From assembly GCA_938040725.1 (NCBI GenBank), contig CALHZX010000128.1:1-13949 (forward strand): a DNA stretch of 13,949 nt. The letters run 5' to 3'. Positions 6,909-13,783 of this stretch are shown here, in pieces. A program made the translations under genes and the position numbers. The notes beneath the pieces were generated by a model, which did not search any database, was not told the DNA's origin, and saw only the letters and a list, made by a program, of their open reading frames with translations. This DNA comes from an uncultured Actinomyces sp. (lineage in GTDB: Bacteria > Actinomycetota > Actinomycetes > Actinomycetales > Actinomycetaceae). Within the stretch, counting starts at the first letter, position 1. Every line of letters begins with the position of its first letter.

Positions 6909-7397
6909 ATGCACATCCTTGTTACTGCAGCATCAAAGCACGGGGCGACGGACGAAGTCGCCGACGCCATTGCGAAGCGTTTGGAGGCGGCGAATTTTAC
7001 CGTTGATCGTCTTGCACCCGCTGATGTGACCACGGTCGATCCTTACGATGCGGTGGTCGTCGGCTCTGCCGTGTACATCCTTCAGTGGATGCCCGAGGCA
7101 CACGAATTTATGGAACGCTTTAAGGATCAGCTGCGCGACAAGCAGGTCTGGGCTTTCTCCGTCGGTATGAATGGCGTGCCCAAGCATTCTGAGCAGGACG
7201 GTAACCGTGTTGGGCCGCTGCTCACTCACGTCAATTGCCGTGAGCTGCGTACGTTCCCTGGTCGCTACAAGCCAGCGCTGCTGTCGCTGCGTGAACGTTC
7301 GATTGCGCGTCTGGCTGGTGTCGTCGAGGGTGATTTCCGTGATTGGGACGCTATCGACGCGTGGGCTGATGAGATTGCTGCCCAGCTGCGTGCCTGA
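6909..7397 (+). CDS. Flavodoxin-domain protein (HemG-like)
   Basis: This is a 162-aa predicted FMN-binding flavodoxin-fold protein. The N-terminus MHILVTAASKHGATDEVADAI (residues 1-21, given in part) has the first beta strand and the phosphate loop that holds FMN. DAVVVGSAVYILQWMPEA (47-64) is the second flavin-contacting region. The C-terminus WDAIDAWADEIAAQL (146-160) resembles the end of menaquinone-dependent protoporphyrinogen oxidase HemG, whose length and layout are similar. A role in haem synthesis or another quinone-linked redox step is possible, but no haem gene is nearby and specificity cannot be read from sequence. The start at 6909 is chosen because the flavodoxin fold begins there; upstream in-frame codons run through the pheT hairpin. 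There is no Shine-Dalgarno sequence, consistent with a leaderless message. It occupies the place where relatives carry argCJBDF. Confidence 0.83.
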   Translation: MHILVTAASKHGATDEVADAIAKRLEAANFTVDRLAPADVTTVDPYDAVVVGSAVYILQWMPEAHEFMERFKDQLRDKQVWAFSVGMNGVPKHSEQDGNRVGPLLTHVNCRELRTFPGRYKPALLSLRERSIARLAGVVEGDFRDWDAIDAWADEIAAQLRA

Positions 7398-7408
7398 GAG
7401 TCTTGACG

Positions 7409-7452
7409 GCAAGCGGGTGAGGGACTTCCCTCACCCGCTTGCTTATTTATAT
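7409..7452 (+). terminator. Intrinsic terminator of the flavodoxin gene
   Basis: A perfect 15-bp stem, GCAAGCGGGTGAGGG (7409-7423) with CCCTCACCCGCTTGC (7428-7442), closes a 4-nt loop and is followed by TTATTTATAT. It starts 11 nt after the stop codon. The T-rich tail runs into the left arm of the argR operator candidate. Confidence 0.9.
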
Positions 7453-7469
7453 GCATGAGTGCGTATAAT
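7439..7469 (+). promoter_or_regulatory. argR promoter, consensus -10
   Basis: A perfect TATAAT at 7464-7469 lies 7 nt before the ATG at 7477, which predicts a start site at or beside that ATG. A weak -35 candidate TTGCTT (7439-7444) sits 19 nt upstream, inside the 3' arm of the preceding terminator. Confidence 0.65.
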
Positions 7470-7478
7470 CATGCATAT
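7449..7478. promoter_or_regulatory. Perfect inverted repeat over the argR promoter: candidate ARG box
   Basis: ATATGCATGA (7449-7458) and TCATGCATAT (7469-7478) are exact reverse complements separated by 10 nt. The -10 box TATAAT spans the spacer and the first base of the right arm. Each arm contains the palindrome ATGCAT, with centres 20 bp apart, about two helical turns. TGCAT-type half sites resemble Streptomyces ARG boxes as I recall them. Binding here would block RNA polymerase, so arginine-dependent autorepression by ArgR is the obvious reading. The repeat is seen; the binding protein is inferred. Confidence 0.6.
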
Positions 7479-7992
7479 GACTGCAATGCCTGCGTTTCCG
7501 AGCACGAAGAGTGCGCGGCACGAGATGATCCGAGATCTTCTGGCCGCCGAGTCGATCGGTAGCCAGGAGGGCCTGCGCGCCCGCTTGGCTGAGCGCGGGA
7601 TTGACGTCACCCAGACGACCCTGTCCCGCGACCTGATGGACCTGCGTGCGACGAAGATTCGTGACGCTTCAGGCACTCTGATCTACACGGTGCCCGATCA
7701 CGATGGTGGTCTGACGCACGACGCTGAAGCGGCCAACGTTCGTCTTGCGCGCTGGTGCCAGCTTCTCCTTGTCACCTCCGTGAAGGTAGGGAACCAGCTG
7801 GTCCTGCGTACGCAGGTCGGAGCGGCCAATCTGCTCGCCTCGTCTATCGATGCTGTCAGGCGTGATGAGATCGCAGGAACGATCGCCGGCGACGATACGA
7901 TCCTGGTCATCTGCCGTAGCGAAGAAGGCGCGGCCGAGGTCGAACGATCCTTGCTGGCCCTCGCCGAACCCGGCGCACTCCCCGAAAATTAG
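7477..7992 (+). CDS. argR: Arginine repressor
   Basis: The 171-aa transcription factor forms arginine-stabilised hexamers and represses arginine synthesis genes. The N-terminal winged helix-turn-helix domain spans about 10-75, with the recognition helix TQTTLSRDL (45-53) containing the diagnostic Ser50-Arg51 pair. The C-terminal oligomerisation and arginine-binding domain spans about 88-165 and ends with GTIAGDDTILVI (134-145), whose Asp-Asp pair contacts arginine. In-frame starts exist at GTG 7459, ATG 7471, ATG 7477 and ATG 7486. I chose 7477 because the TATAAT at 7464-7469 puts the transcript start there and excludes the two upstream codons; 7486 remains possible. No Shine-Dalgarno sequence is present. 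It precedes argG by 63 nt with no terminator between them, so they probably share a transcript. Confidence 0.95.
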   Translation: MTAMPAFPSTKSARHEMIRDLLAAESIGSQEGLRARLAERGIDVTQTTLSRDLMDLRATKIRDASGTLIYTVPDHDGGLTHDAEAANVRLARWCQLLLVTSVKVGNQLVLRTQVGAANLLASSIDAVRRDEIAGTIAGDDTILVICRSEEGAAEVERSLLALAEPGALPEN

Positions 7993-8055
7993 CCCCGGCC
8001 TCGTCCGAACGAGAGTGTCTGAGCACTACGAACCCAACAATTGGAAGGAACCCAC

Positions 8056-9276
8056 ATGTCGAGCAAAGATCGCGTCGTCCTGGCGTATTCAGGTGGCCTG
8101 GACACCTCTGTCGCTATCGGATGGATCGGGGAACAGACGGGCCGAGAGGTCGTCGCTGTTGCCGTTGATGTCGGCCAGGGCGGTGAGGACCTGGAGGTCA
8201 TTCGCCAGCGAGCACTCGATTGTGGAGCCGTCGAAGCGTACGTTGCAGATGCGCGCGATGAGTTCGCTACCGAATACTGCATGCCCGCTTTGAAGGCAAA
8301 CGCGCTCTACGAAGGTAAATATCCGCTCGTGTCGGCGCTGTCGCGTCCCGTCATCACCAAGCACCTGGTGAAGGCAGCTCGCGAGTTTGGTGCGACGACC
8401 GTCGCGCACGGCTGCACGGGCAAGGGCAACGACCAGGTCCGTTTCGAGGTCTCGATTACTTCGATGGCACCGGACATGGACTGCATTTCACCGATCCGTG
8501 ATCTCGCGCTGACGCGTGACGTCGCGATCGAGTACGCGGAGAAGCATAACCTGCCGATCGAGACGACCAAGCACAACCCCTTCTCGATCGACCAGAACGT
8601 GTGGGGCCGCGCCATCGAGACCGGCTTCCTCGAAGATCTGTGGAACGCTCCGACCAAGGACGTCTACAACTACACCGACGACCCGACCTACCCGCCACTG
8701 CCGGACGAGGTCGTCATCACCTTCGAAAAGGGTATCCCGGTCGCCATCGACGGGCGCCGCGTGACGCCGCTCGAGGCCATTCAAGAAATGAACCGTCGCG
8801 CGGGTGCCCAGGGCATCGGCCGTATCGACATGGTCGAAGATCGCCTCGTCGGCATTAAGTCTCGCGAAATCTACGAGGCACCCGGCGCGGTCGCGCTCAT
8901 CGAGGCGCACCAGGCCCTCGAGTCCGTGACGCTTGAGCGCATGCAGCGCCGCTACAAGCGCCAGCTGGAGCAGACCTGGGGCGAACTCGTCTACGAGGCC
9001 CAGTGGTATTCGCCGCTGAAGAAATCGATGGATGCCTTCATCGAGCACACGCAGGAATACGTATCCGGCGATATTCGCATGGTGCTGCACGGCGGTCGCG
9101 CAACCGTCAACGGGCGCCGCTCCGAGTCCTCGCTGTACGACTTCAACCTCGCGACCTACGAGACCGGCGATACCTTCGATCAGTCCTCGTCGCGCGGATT
9201 CATCGACATCTACGGGCTGCAGTCGAAGCTTGCAGCTGCCCGTGATGTGCGTTTCGGCGTGAACATGGGCTTCTGA
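8056..9276 (+). CDS. argG: Argininosuccinate synthase
   Basis: The 406-aa cytoplasmic enzyme joins citrulline and aspartate with ATP to form argininosuccinate. It is a normal-length type I ArgG. The N-terminal ATP pyrophosphatase P-loop AYSGGLDTS is at residues 10-18. YEGKYPLVSALSRPVI (85-100) and HGCTGKGNDQVRFE (118-131) form the nucleotide and substrate sites. A C-terminal helix mediates tetramer formation in the family. The ATG at 8056 has GGAAGGAA (8043-8050) just upstream; an in-frame TTG at 8041 is rejected because that site would fall inside the gene. It follows argR and probably falls under the same arginine control. A terminator-like hairpin lies 49 nt after the stop, which separates it from the membrane protein gene and argH. 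Confidence 0.97.
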   Translation: MSSKDRVVLAYSGGLDTSVAIGWIGEQTGREVVAVAVDVGQGGEDLEVIRQRALDCGAVEAYVADARDEFATEYCMPALKANALYEGKYPLVSALSRPVITKHLVKAAREFGATTVAHGCTGKGNDQVRFEVSITSMAPDMDCISPIRDLALTRDVAIEYAEKHNLPIETTKHNPFSIDQNVWGRAIETGFLEDLWNAPTKDVYNYTDDPTYPPLPDEVVITFEKGIPVAIDGRRVTPLEAIQEMNRRAGAQGIGRIDMVEDRLVGIKSREIYEAPGAVALIEAHQALESVTLERMQRRYKRQLEQTWGELVYEAQWYSPLKKSMDAFIEHTQEYVSGDIRMVLHGGRATVNGRRSESSLYDFNLATYETGDTFDQSSSRGFIDIYGLQSKLAAARDVRFGVNMGF

Positions 9277-9325
9277 GTGCTTGGTTGAGGGCGTTCTCAC
9301 AGAGAATGTCTCAGTTGGGTTTCAA

Positions 9326-9359
9326 GAGGTGGGAGCAGCGAGAAGGCTGCTCCCACCTC
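9326..9359 (+). terminator. Hairpin terminator after argG
   Basis: GAGGTGGGAGCAGC (9326-9339) pairs perfectly with GCTGCTCCCACCTC (9346-9359) around a 6-nt loop. Only a weak T-rich tail (GCTTAGTGTTT) follows. It should end most argR-argG transcripts, so the downstream genes need read-through or their own promoter. Confidence 0.75.
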
Positions 9360-9375
9360 GCTTAGTGTTTCGTGT

Positions 9376-10731
9376 ATGACGTATGAGGCGAGCACTGTGA
9401 GCGATGCCGTGGGGACCGACGGAGATGATGCCCTGCGTGCGCGCATGATGCGCTACACGGTTGCTGCGATGTTTTTCGTTGGCTTTGCCGGTAAGGGAAT
9501 TCGTGGCATTTTCGGCGATATTGGTTCGCTCGTGCCAATGCTGATTCTGCTTGTTTCCTTCGTCGTGCTCTTCCGTATCTCGGGCCGCTCACTCTTGCTT
9601 CGTCGCTTCCCGACGACGACATGTCTGTTCGTTACATGGTGTGTGCTCTCGTGCGTATGGTCGGTGGCGCCTTTTCAGAGCGCCCAATACGCTGTCCTGT
9701 CCGTGTCGCTGACCCTCGTGTCGATCGCTGTGGCTGTTGCGTTGCCACTGACGGAGCTCGTTGGTGCGTTGATTCTGGCATTCCAATGGATCATTGGCTC
9801 TTCTTTCATTCTCGAGGCGTTGGTTGCCTTCTGTGGGAACGGGCCGCTCGCTCCGCCCATCATGTGGGGGAGAGGGCTGCTTCCCGCCTCCTACTACTGG
9901 ATCGATGGCATGCTCCTCAAGGGAGGGCCTATCCAGGGTTTTCCCGGTAATAGGAATCCCCTCGCATTTGTCGCGTTGTTGCTGGCGGTGTGCCTGATTC
10001 TGCGCTATATGCAGACGAAGCGATCACGCCTTGCGACATGTCTGTGGCTCGGCGCATGCGGTGGTGTCCTGTTGCTGACGCAGTCCGCGACGGTTGCTCT
10101 TTCCACGGTTGGATGCCTGCTTGTGATCGCGGGTCTTGTTGTCCAGCGTCGGGTTCCGGAGCGCCTTCGTCTCCGAGTCGTCGGCGTTTTCGCCGGGTTC
10201 GGTGTTGTCACTGCGATCGCAGCATTCTTCTGCCGTCATATGATTGCCGATGCATTCGGTCGTAGTCCTGACATGAGCGGACGCTCCGTCATCTGGCATG
10301 CCGTTGCTCCACTGGTTGCGCAGCGTCCGATCGGTGGTTGGGGTTGGTTCATTGGGTGGCCCACGCAGATGGAGCCGTTTGCGTCGCTCGTTATCCGTCC
10401 TGATGGCACGCCGACCAATCAGGCACACAACGTCTACCTTGAGGCTGCTCTGACAACGGGTTTAGTCGGCGCCGCCATGATCACCGTTGCGATTGTCTGG
10501 ACGCTGTACCGCGTCGTGAAAGTCGCGGTGGCTCATATCGACGACAACCTGTGGGATGTCATTCCCGCCGTCATCATCATCGCGATGTTCATCCAGTCCT
10601 TCACGGAGTCGCGCATGCTTTTCGAAGGGAACTGGATGCTCTTCGTGATGATCGCGACGTGGGTGAAGGTGCGTGGCGAGGTCCCGGTGGTGTGGCCTTC
10701 GGCAGCTCGCCAGCATCTCGAATATTCTTAA
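9376..10731 (+). CDS. O-antigen ligase/polymerase-like membrane protein
   Basis: This 451-aa protein has about ten or more predicted membrane helices, including stretches near 28-47, 52-67, 84-96, 105-125, 127-150, 195-210, 220-255, 266-286, 356-385 and 395-409. Between the later helices is a large outer loop (about 290-350) holding the family signature: DMSGRSVIWHAV (299-310) and QAHNVYLEAALTTGL (349-363). This fits the Wzy/WaaL O-antigen ligase domain, which joins or polymerises lipid-linked glycans outside the membrane. The substrate here, perhaps a capsule or wall polysaccharide, is unknown, and no glycan genes are nearby. The ATG at 9376 has no ribosome site; TAGTGT at 9363-9368 would make it leaderless. 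The GTG at 9397, with GAGG 8 nt upstream, is an alternative. It reads as less GC-rich than its neighbours and interrupts argG-argH. Confidence 0.85.
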   Translation: MTYEASTVSDAVGTDGDDALRARMMRYTVAAMFFVGFAGKGIRGIFGDIGSLVPMLILLVSFVVLFRISGRSLLLRRFPTTTCLFVTWCVLSCVWSVAPFQSAQYAVLSVSLTLVSIAVAVALPLTELVGALILAFQWIIGSSFILEALVAFCGNGPLAPPIMWGRGLLPASYYWIDGMLLKGGPIQGFPGNRNPLAFVALLLAVCLILRYMQTKRSRLATCLWLGACGGVLLLTQSATVALSTVGCLLVIAGLVVQRRVPERLRLRVVGVFAGFGVVTAIAAFFCRHMIADAFGRSPDMSGRSVIWHAVAPLVAQRPIGGWGWFIGWPTQMEPFASLVIRPDGTPTNQAHNVYLEAALTTGLVGAAMITVAIVWTLYRVVKVAVAHIDDNLWDVIPAVIIIAMFIQSFTESRMLFEGNWMLFVMIATWVKVRGEVPVVWPSAARQHLEYS

Positions 10732-10774
10732 ACGCTAGAGATAGCACCGTCGTTACCGACCCAGGAGGAACCTC

Positions 10775-12202
10775 ATGTCGCAGTCCGAAACGCACGTCTC
10801 CCTGTGGGGTGGCCGTTTTTCTGGAGGGCCTTCGCAGGCACTTGCTGCGTTGAGCGTGTCCACGCACTTCGACTTCCGCCTGGCGCACGTGGATATCGCG
10901 GGTTCGCACGCGCATGCTGACGAGCTGCATCGCGTCGGGCTGCTGACTGACCGGGAATGCGCCGACATGCACGATGCTTTGGCTCGTCTTGATGCCGATG
11001 TTGCTTCGGGTGCCTTTGTGCCCTCTGTTGACGACGAGGATGTGCATACGGCGTTGGAACGTGGCTTGATTGAGCGCGCTGGGGCTACGTTGGGGGGCAA
11101 GCTGCGAGCTGGCCGCTCCCGTAACGACCAGATCGCCACGCTGATTCGCGTGTACCTGCGCGAGGAGGCACGTCACCTGGCGGATCGTGTTCTTGATATC
11201 GCTCAGGCACTCGTCGGGCAGGCCATGCACGCCGGCGACGCTGTCATGCCGGGGCGCACCCACATGCAGCATGCGCAGCCGGTTCTCGTCGCGCACCATC
11301 TGATGGCGCACGTGTGGCCGCTGCTGCGCGATGTCGCGCGCCTGTGCGACTGGGACAAGCGCGCTGCCATCTCCCCGTACGGTTCCGGTGCGCTCGCCGG
11401 AAATACCCTCGGCATAGATCCCCGCCGTATCGCGGCTGCTCTCGGCTTTACCGACTCCGTCGAAAACTCGATCGACGGTACTGCTTCGCGTGATGTTGTC
11501 GCCGAGTTTGCCTTCGTGTGCGCTCAGATCGGTATCGACATTTCGCGTCTGTGCGAGGAGATTGTCATCTGGAATACGAAGGAGTTCGGCTACGTGACGC
11601 TGGACGACTCGTACTCGACGGGTTCGTCGATCATGCCGCAGAAGAAGAATCCCGATGTCGCGGAGCTTGCTCGCGGTAAGGCTGGTCGCCTCATCGGTGA
11701 TCTGACTGGCTTGCTCGCGGTCCTCAAGGGTATTCCGTTTGCCTACGACCGTGATCTGCAGGAGGACAAGGAACCGGTATTCGACCAGATCGACACCCTC
11801 GACGTTCTCTGTCCCGCCGTCACCGGCATGATCGATACGATGACCATTCATCTGGAGCGCCTCGAGGAGCTGGCGCCCCAGGGCTTCTCGCTCGCTACCG
11901 ACATTGCAGAGTGGCTCGTGAAGCAGGGGGTGCCCTTCCGTGATGCGCACGAGATTTCCGGTGCGTGCGTGCGGCTGGCCGAGGCCAGGGGAGTGGAGCT
12001 CGCCGACTTGACCGATGAGGAGCTCGCCCAGGCCTCGTCCTCGCTGACCCCCGAGGTGCGCTCCGTGCTCACCGTCGAAGGTTCCGTGGGTGCACGCCTG
12101 GGCCGCGGTGGTACCGCCCCTGAGCGGGTGCGCGAGCAGATCGCCGAGGCCGAGGCTGGCCTGAGCGAAGCCCGCACGTGGGCGGCCTCGGCGCTTCGTT
12201 AA
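10775..12202 (+). CDS. argH: Argininosuccinate lyase
   Basis: The 475-aa cytoplasmic enzyme splits argininosuccinate into arginine and fumarate, the last step of arginine synthesis. It belongs to the fumarase/aspartase superfamily and has normal length. Family landmarks are LWGGRFSGG (10-18), AGRSRNDQIAT (112-122), PGRTHMQHAQP (159-169) with catalytic His163, and the superfamily signature GSSIMPQKKNP (283-293) on the mobile loop with the catalytic serine. The ATG at 10775 follows a strong AGGAGGAA. It starts 43 nt after the membrane protein gene, so it may be transcribed with it rather than with argG. TAGAGA and TAGCAC boxes in the gap are possible but weak -10 elements. Confidence 0.97.
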   Translation: MSQSETHVSLWGGRFSGGPSQALAALSVSTHFDFRLAHVDIAGSHAHADELHRVGLLTDRECADMHDALARLDADVASGAFVPSVDDEDVHTALERGLIERAGATLGGKLRAGRSRNDQIATLIRVYLREEARHLADRVLDIAQALVGQAMHAGDAVMPGRTHMQHAQPVLVAHHLMAHVWPLLRDVARLCDWDKRAAISPYGSGALAGNTLGIDPRRIAAALGFTDSVENSIDGTASRDVVAEFAFVCAQIGIDISRLCEEIVIWNTKEFGYVTLDDSYSTGSSIMPQKKNPDVAELARGKAGRLIGDLTGLLAVLKGIPFAYDRDLQEDKEPVFDQIDTLDVLCPAVTGMIDTMTIHLERLEELAPQGFSLATDIAEWLVKQGVPFRDAHEISGACVRLAEARGVELADLTDEELAQASSSLTPEVRSVLTVEGSVGARLGRGGTAPERVREQIAEAEAGLSEARTWAASALR

Positions 12203-12228
12203 CACCCCTACTCGCAAGCCGATACACT
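12199..12228 (+). promoter_or_regulatory. tyrS promoter overlapping the argH stop codon
   Basis: TTAACA (12199-12204), one mismatch from the -35 consensus, and TACACT (12223-12228), two from the -10 consensus, are 18 nt apart. The -35 box contains the TAA stop codon of argH. The predicted start near 12235 gives a leader of about 38 nt. No terminator hairpin separates argH from tyrS, so read-through is also likely. No T-box structure is visible. Confidence 0.6.
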
Positions 12229-12272
12229 AAGACGGTATTCATCCGTCGAATCCGCAAGGAAGGACAACTTTC

Positions 12273-13535
12273 GTGACAGATATCCTGGACGAACTGCAGT
12301 GGCGTGGGCTGCTCGCTCAGCACACCGACCTCGAGGCGCTTCGTGAGCACCTGGCCGCCGGACCTGTCACCTTCTATTGCGGCTATGACCCGACTGCTCC
12401 TTCTCTTCATCACGGCCACCTCGTGCAGCTGATCGTCATGCGCCACCTGCAGCTCGCTGGCCATCGGCCGCTCGCGCTCGTGGGCGGTGCGACTGGGCAG
12501 ATCGGCGACCCTCGCCAGAGCGGCGAACGCCAGCTCCAGTCGACCGAGGTCGTCAAGGGATGGGCGGACCGCCTGCGCGCACAGATCTCTCGCTTCCTTG
12601 ATTTCGAGGGACCCGCAGCTGCGACGATGGTGAACAACCTGGACTGGACCCAGGAGATGAGCGCCATCGATCTGCTGCGCACCATTGGTAAGTACTTCCG
12701 TGTGGGCACGATGCTCAACAAGGACATCGTCGCGCGTCGCATCGCGTCGGATGAGGGTATCTCCTACACGGAGTTCTCCTACCAGGTACTCCAGGCCAAC
12801 GACTTCCTTGAGCTCTATCGTCGCCACGGGTGCACGCTGGAGACGGGCGGAAACGACCAGTGGGGCAACATGGTCGGCGGTGTCGACCTGATCCGTAAGG
12901 TTGAGGGAGTTGACACCCATGTCATGACGACCCCGATCATCACGAAGGCGGACGGCACGAAGTTCGGTAAGTCCGAGGGCGGCGCCATCTGGCTCGACCC
13001 GGAGATGATGACCCCGTACGCCTTCTACCAGTTCTGGCTCCAGGTCGCGGACGATGATGTCGTGCGCTTCCTGAAGATCTTTACGTTTAAGTCGCGTGAG
13101 GAGATCGAGGCGCTGGCTGTTGAGGTTGCTGAGCGTCCCCACCAGCGCGCTGCGCAGAAGGCCCTCGCCGCTTCCGTGACCGAGCTTGTGCACGGCAGTG
13201 AGCAGCTTGAGCGCGTTCTAGCGGCGACCGATGCCCTCTGGGGCGGCGGTGACATCCGGGATCTGGACGAGGCTACCCTGGCAGCTGCGACAGCCGACCT
13301 TCCGCGCGCGTCGGTCACCATCGGCGAATCCACCGTGGCCGATGCGCTCGTTGCTCTCGGCTTCGAGAAGGGGAAGACGGCTGCGCGTCGCACAATCTCG
13401 TCCGGCGGTGCCTCCATCAACAATGTGAAGGTGGAGGATCCTGAGGCTGTTCTACGTGAGGAGGACGTGCTTGCGGGTGGACTGGCTCTCATTCGCAAGG
13501 GCCGCAAGAATCTCGCCGTGCTCGAACTGAGCTAA
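12273..13535 (+). CDS. tyrS: Tyrosine-tRNA ligase
   Basis: The 420-aa class I synthetase activates tyrosine and charges tRNA-Tyr as a cytoplasmic homodimer. The Rossmann-fold core has the HIGH-type motif PSLHHGHL (43-50) and the KMSKS-type motif KFGKS (230-234). The tyrosine pocket region FYCGYDPTA (34-42) and the GGNDQWGNM segment (192-200) are intact. A C-terminal S4-like RNA-binding domain spans about 353-418. This is the bacterial TyrS form. The start is GTG at 12273, preceded by AAGGAAGGA at about 8 nt. It has its own promoter overlapping the end of argH and a clear intrinsic terminator. Its location downstream of argH is conserved in other actinobacteria such as Corynebacterium. Confidence 0.97.
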   Translation: MTDILDELQWRGLLAQHTDLEALREHLAAGPVTFYCGYDPTAPSLHHGHLVQLIVMRHLQLAGHRPLALVGGATGQIGDPRQSGERQLQSTEVVKGWADRLRAQISRFLDFEGPAAATMVNNLDWTQEMSAIDLLRTIGKYFRVGTMLNKDIVARRIASDEGISYTEFSYQVLQANDFLELYRRHGCTLETGGNDQWGNMVGGVDLIRKVEGVDTHVMTTPIITKADGTKFGKSEGGAIWLDPEMMTPYAFYQFWLQVADDDVVRFLKIFTFKSREEIEALAVEVAERPHQRAAQKALAASVTELVHGSEQLERVLAATDALWGGGDIRDLDEATLAAATADLPRASVTIGESTVADALVALGFEKGKTAARRTISSGGASINNVKVEDPEAVLREEDVLAGGLALIRKGRKNLAVLELS

Positions 13536-13548
13536 CGTTTCCGTAGAG

Positions 13549-13582
13549 GAGGGCGTTCGATGAGAATCGAGCGCCCTCTTTT
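13549..13582 (+). terminator. Intrinsic terminator of tyrS
   Basis: GAGGGCGTTCGAT (13549-13561) pairs with ATCGAGCGCCCTC (13566-13578) with one wobble pair, around a GAGA tetraloop, and is followed by TTTT. It also shields the rRNA promoter from upstream transcription. Confidence 0.9.
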
Positions 13583-13635
13583 CGTTGTGTTTGTTGGGTT
13601 TGTGGGGTGTGTGGTGGGGGTCATAGTGTTTTGGT

Positions 13636-13664
13636 TTGACTTTGGGTGTGGGGGTGAGTAGATT
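13636..13664 (+). promoter_or_regulatory. rRNA operon promoter
   Basis: TTGACT (13636-13641) and TAGATT (13659-13664) are separated by exactly 17 nt, close to the housekeeping sigma consensus. Transcription should begin near 13671, about 222 nt before mature 16S rRNA. The base upstream is G/T-rich rather than an A/T-rich UP element. I saw no second promoter of similar quality in the leader. Confidence 0.85.
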
Positions 13665-13761
13665 ATTCACCTGTCGCCGCGAGCTTGTGAGTGAGTTTGT
13701 GGTGGTGGTTCACTGCTTTGGTGGCTGGGTTTTGTGGCTTGGTTGCTGGGGTGTGTGGGTG

Positions 13762-13783
13762 TTGTTTGTGAACTCGATAGTGT
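13762..13783 (+). promoter_or_regulatory. boxA-like antitermination motif of the rRNA leader
   Basis: TTTGTGAACTCGATAGTGTG closely resembles the leader element of mycobacterial rRNA operons (TTTGAGAACTCAATAGTGTG as I recall it), with two differences. It is the likely NusB/NusE-binding boxA that supports antitermination and rRNA processing. Confidence 0.65.

Noticed and set aside
8000..8013. The CTCGT/ACGAG hairpin between argR and argG as a terminator
   Set aside because: A 5-bp stem with no T tract is too weak; argR and argG are more likely cotranscribed.
10720..10727. The GAATATTC palindrome at the end of the membrane protein gene as an ARG box before argH
   Set aside because: It is only 8 bp, lies in coding sequence, and does not match the ATGCAT-type repeat seen at argR. 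It is too short to support an operator call.
10601..12217. A 538-codon open frame antisense to argH
   Set aside because: argH has every family signature on the plus strand; this is its mirror frame and shows no domain or ribosome site.
12203..12272. A T-box riboswitch before tyrS
   Set aside because: The gap is only 70 nt, holds an ordinary promoter, and lacks the specifier stem and T-box sequence.
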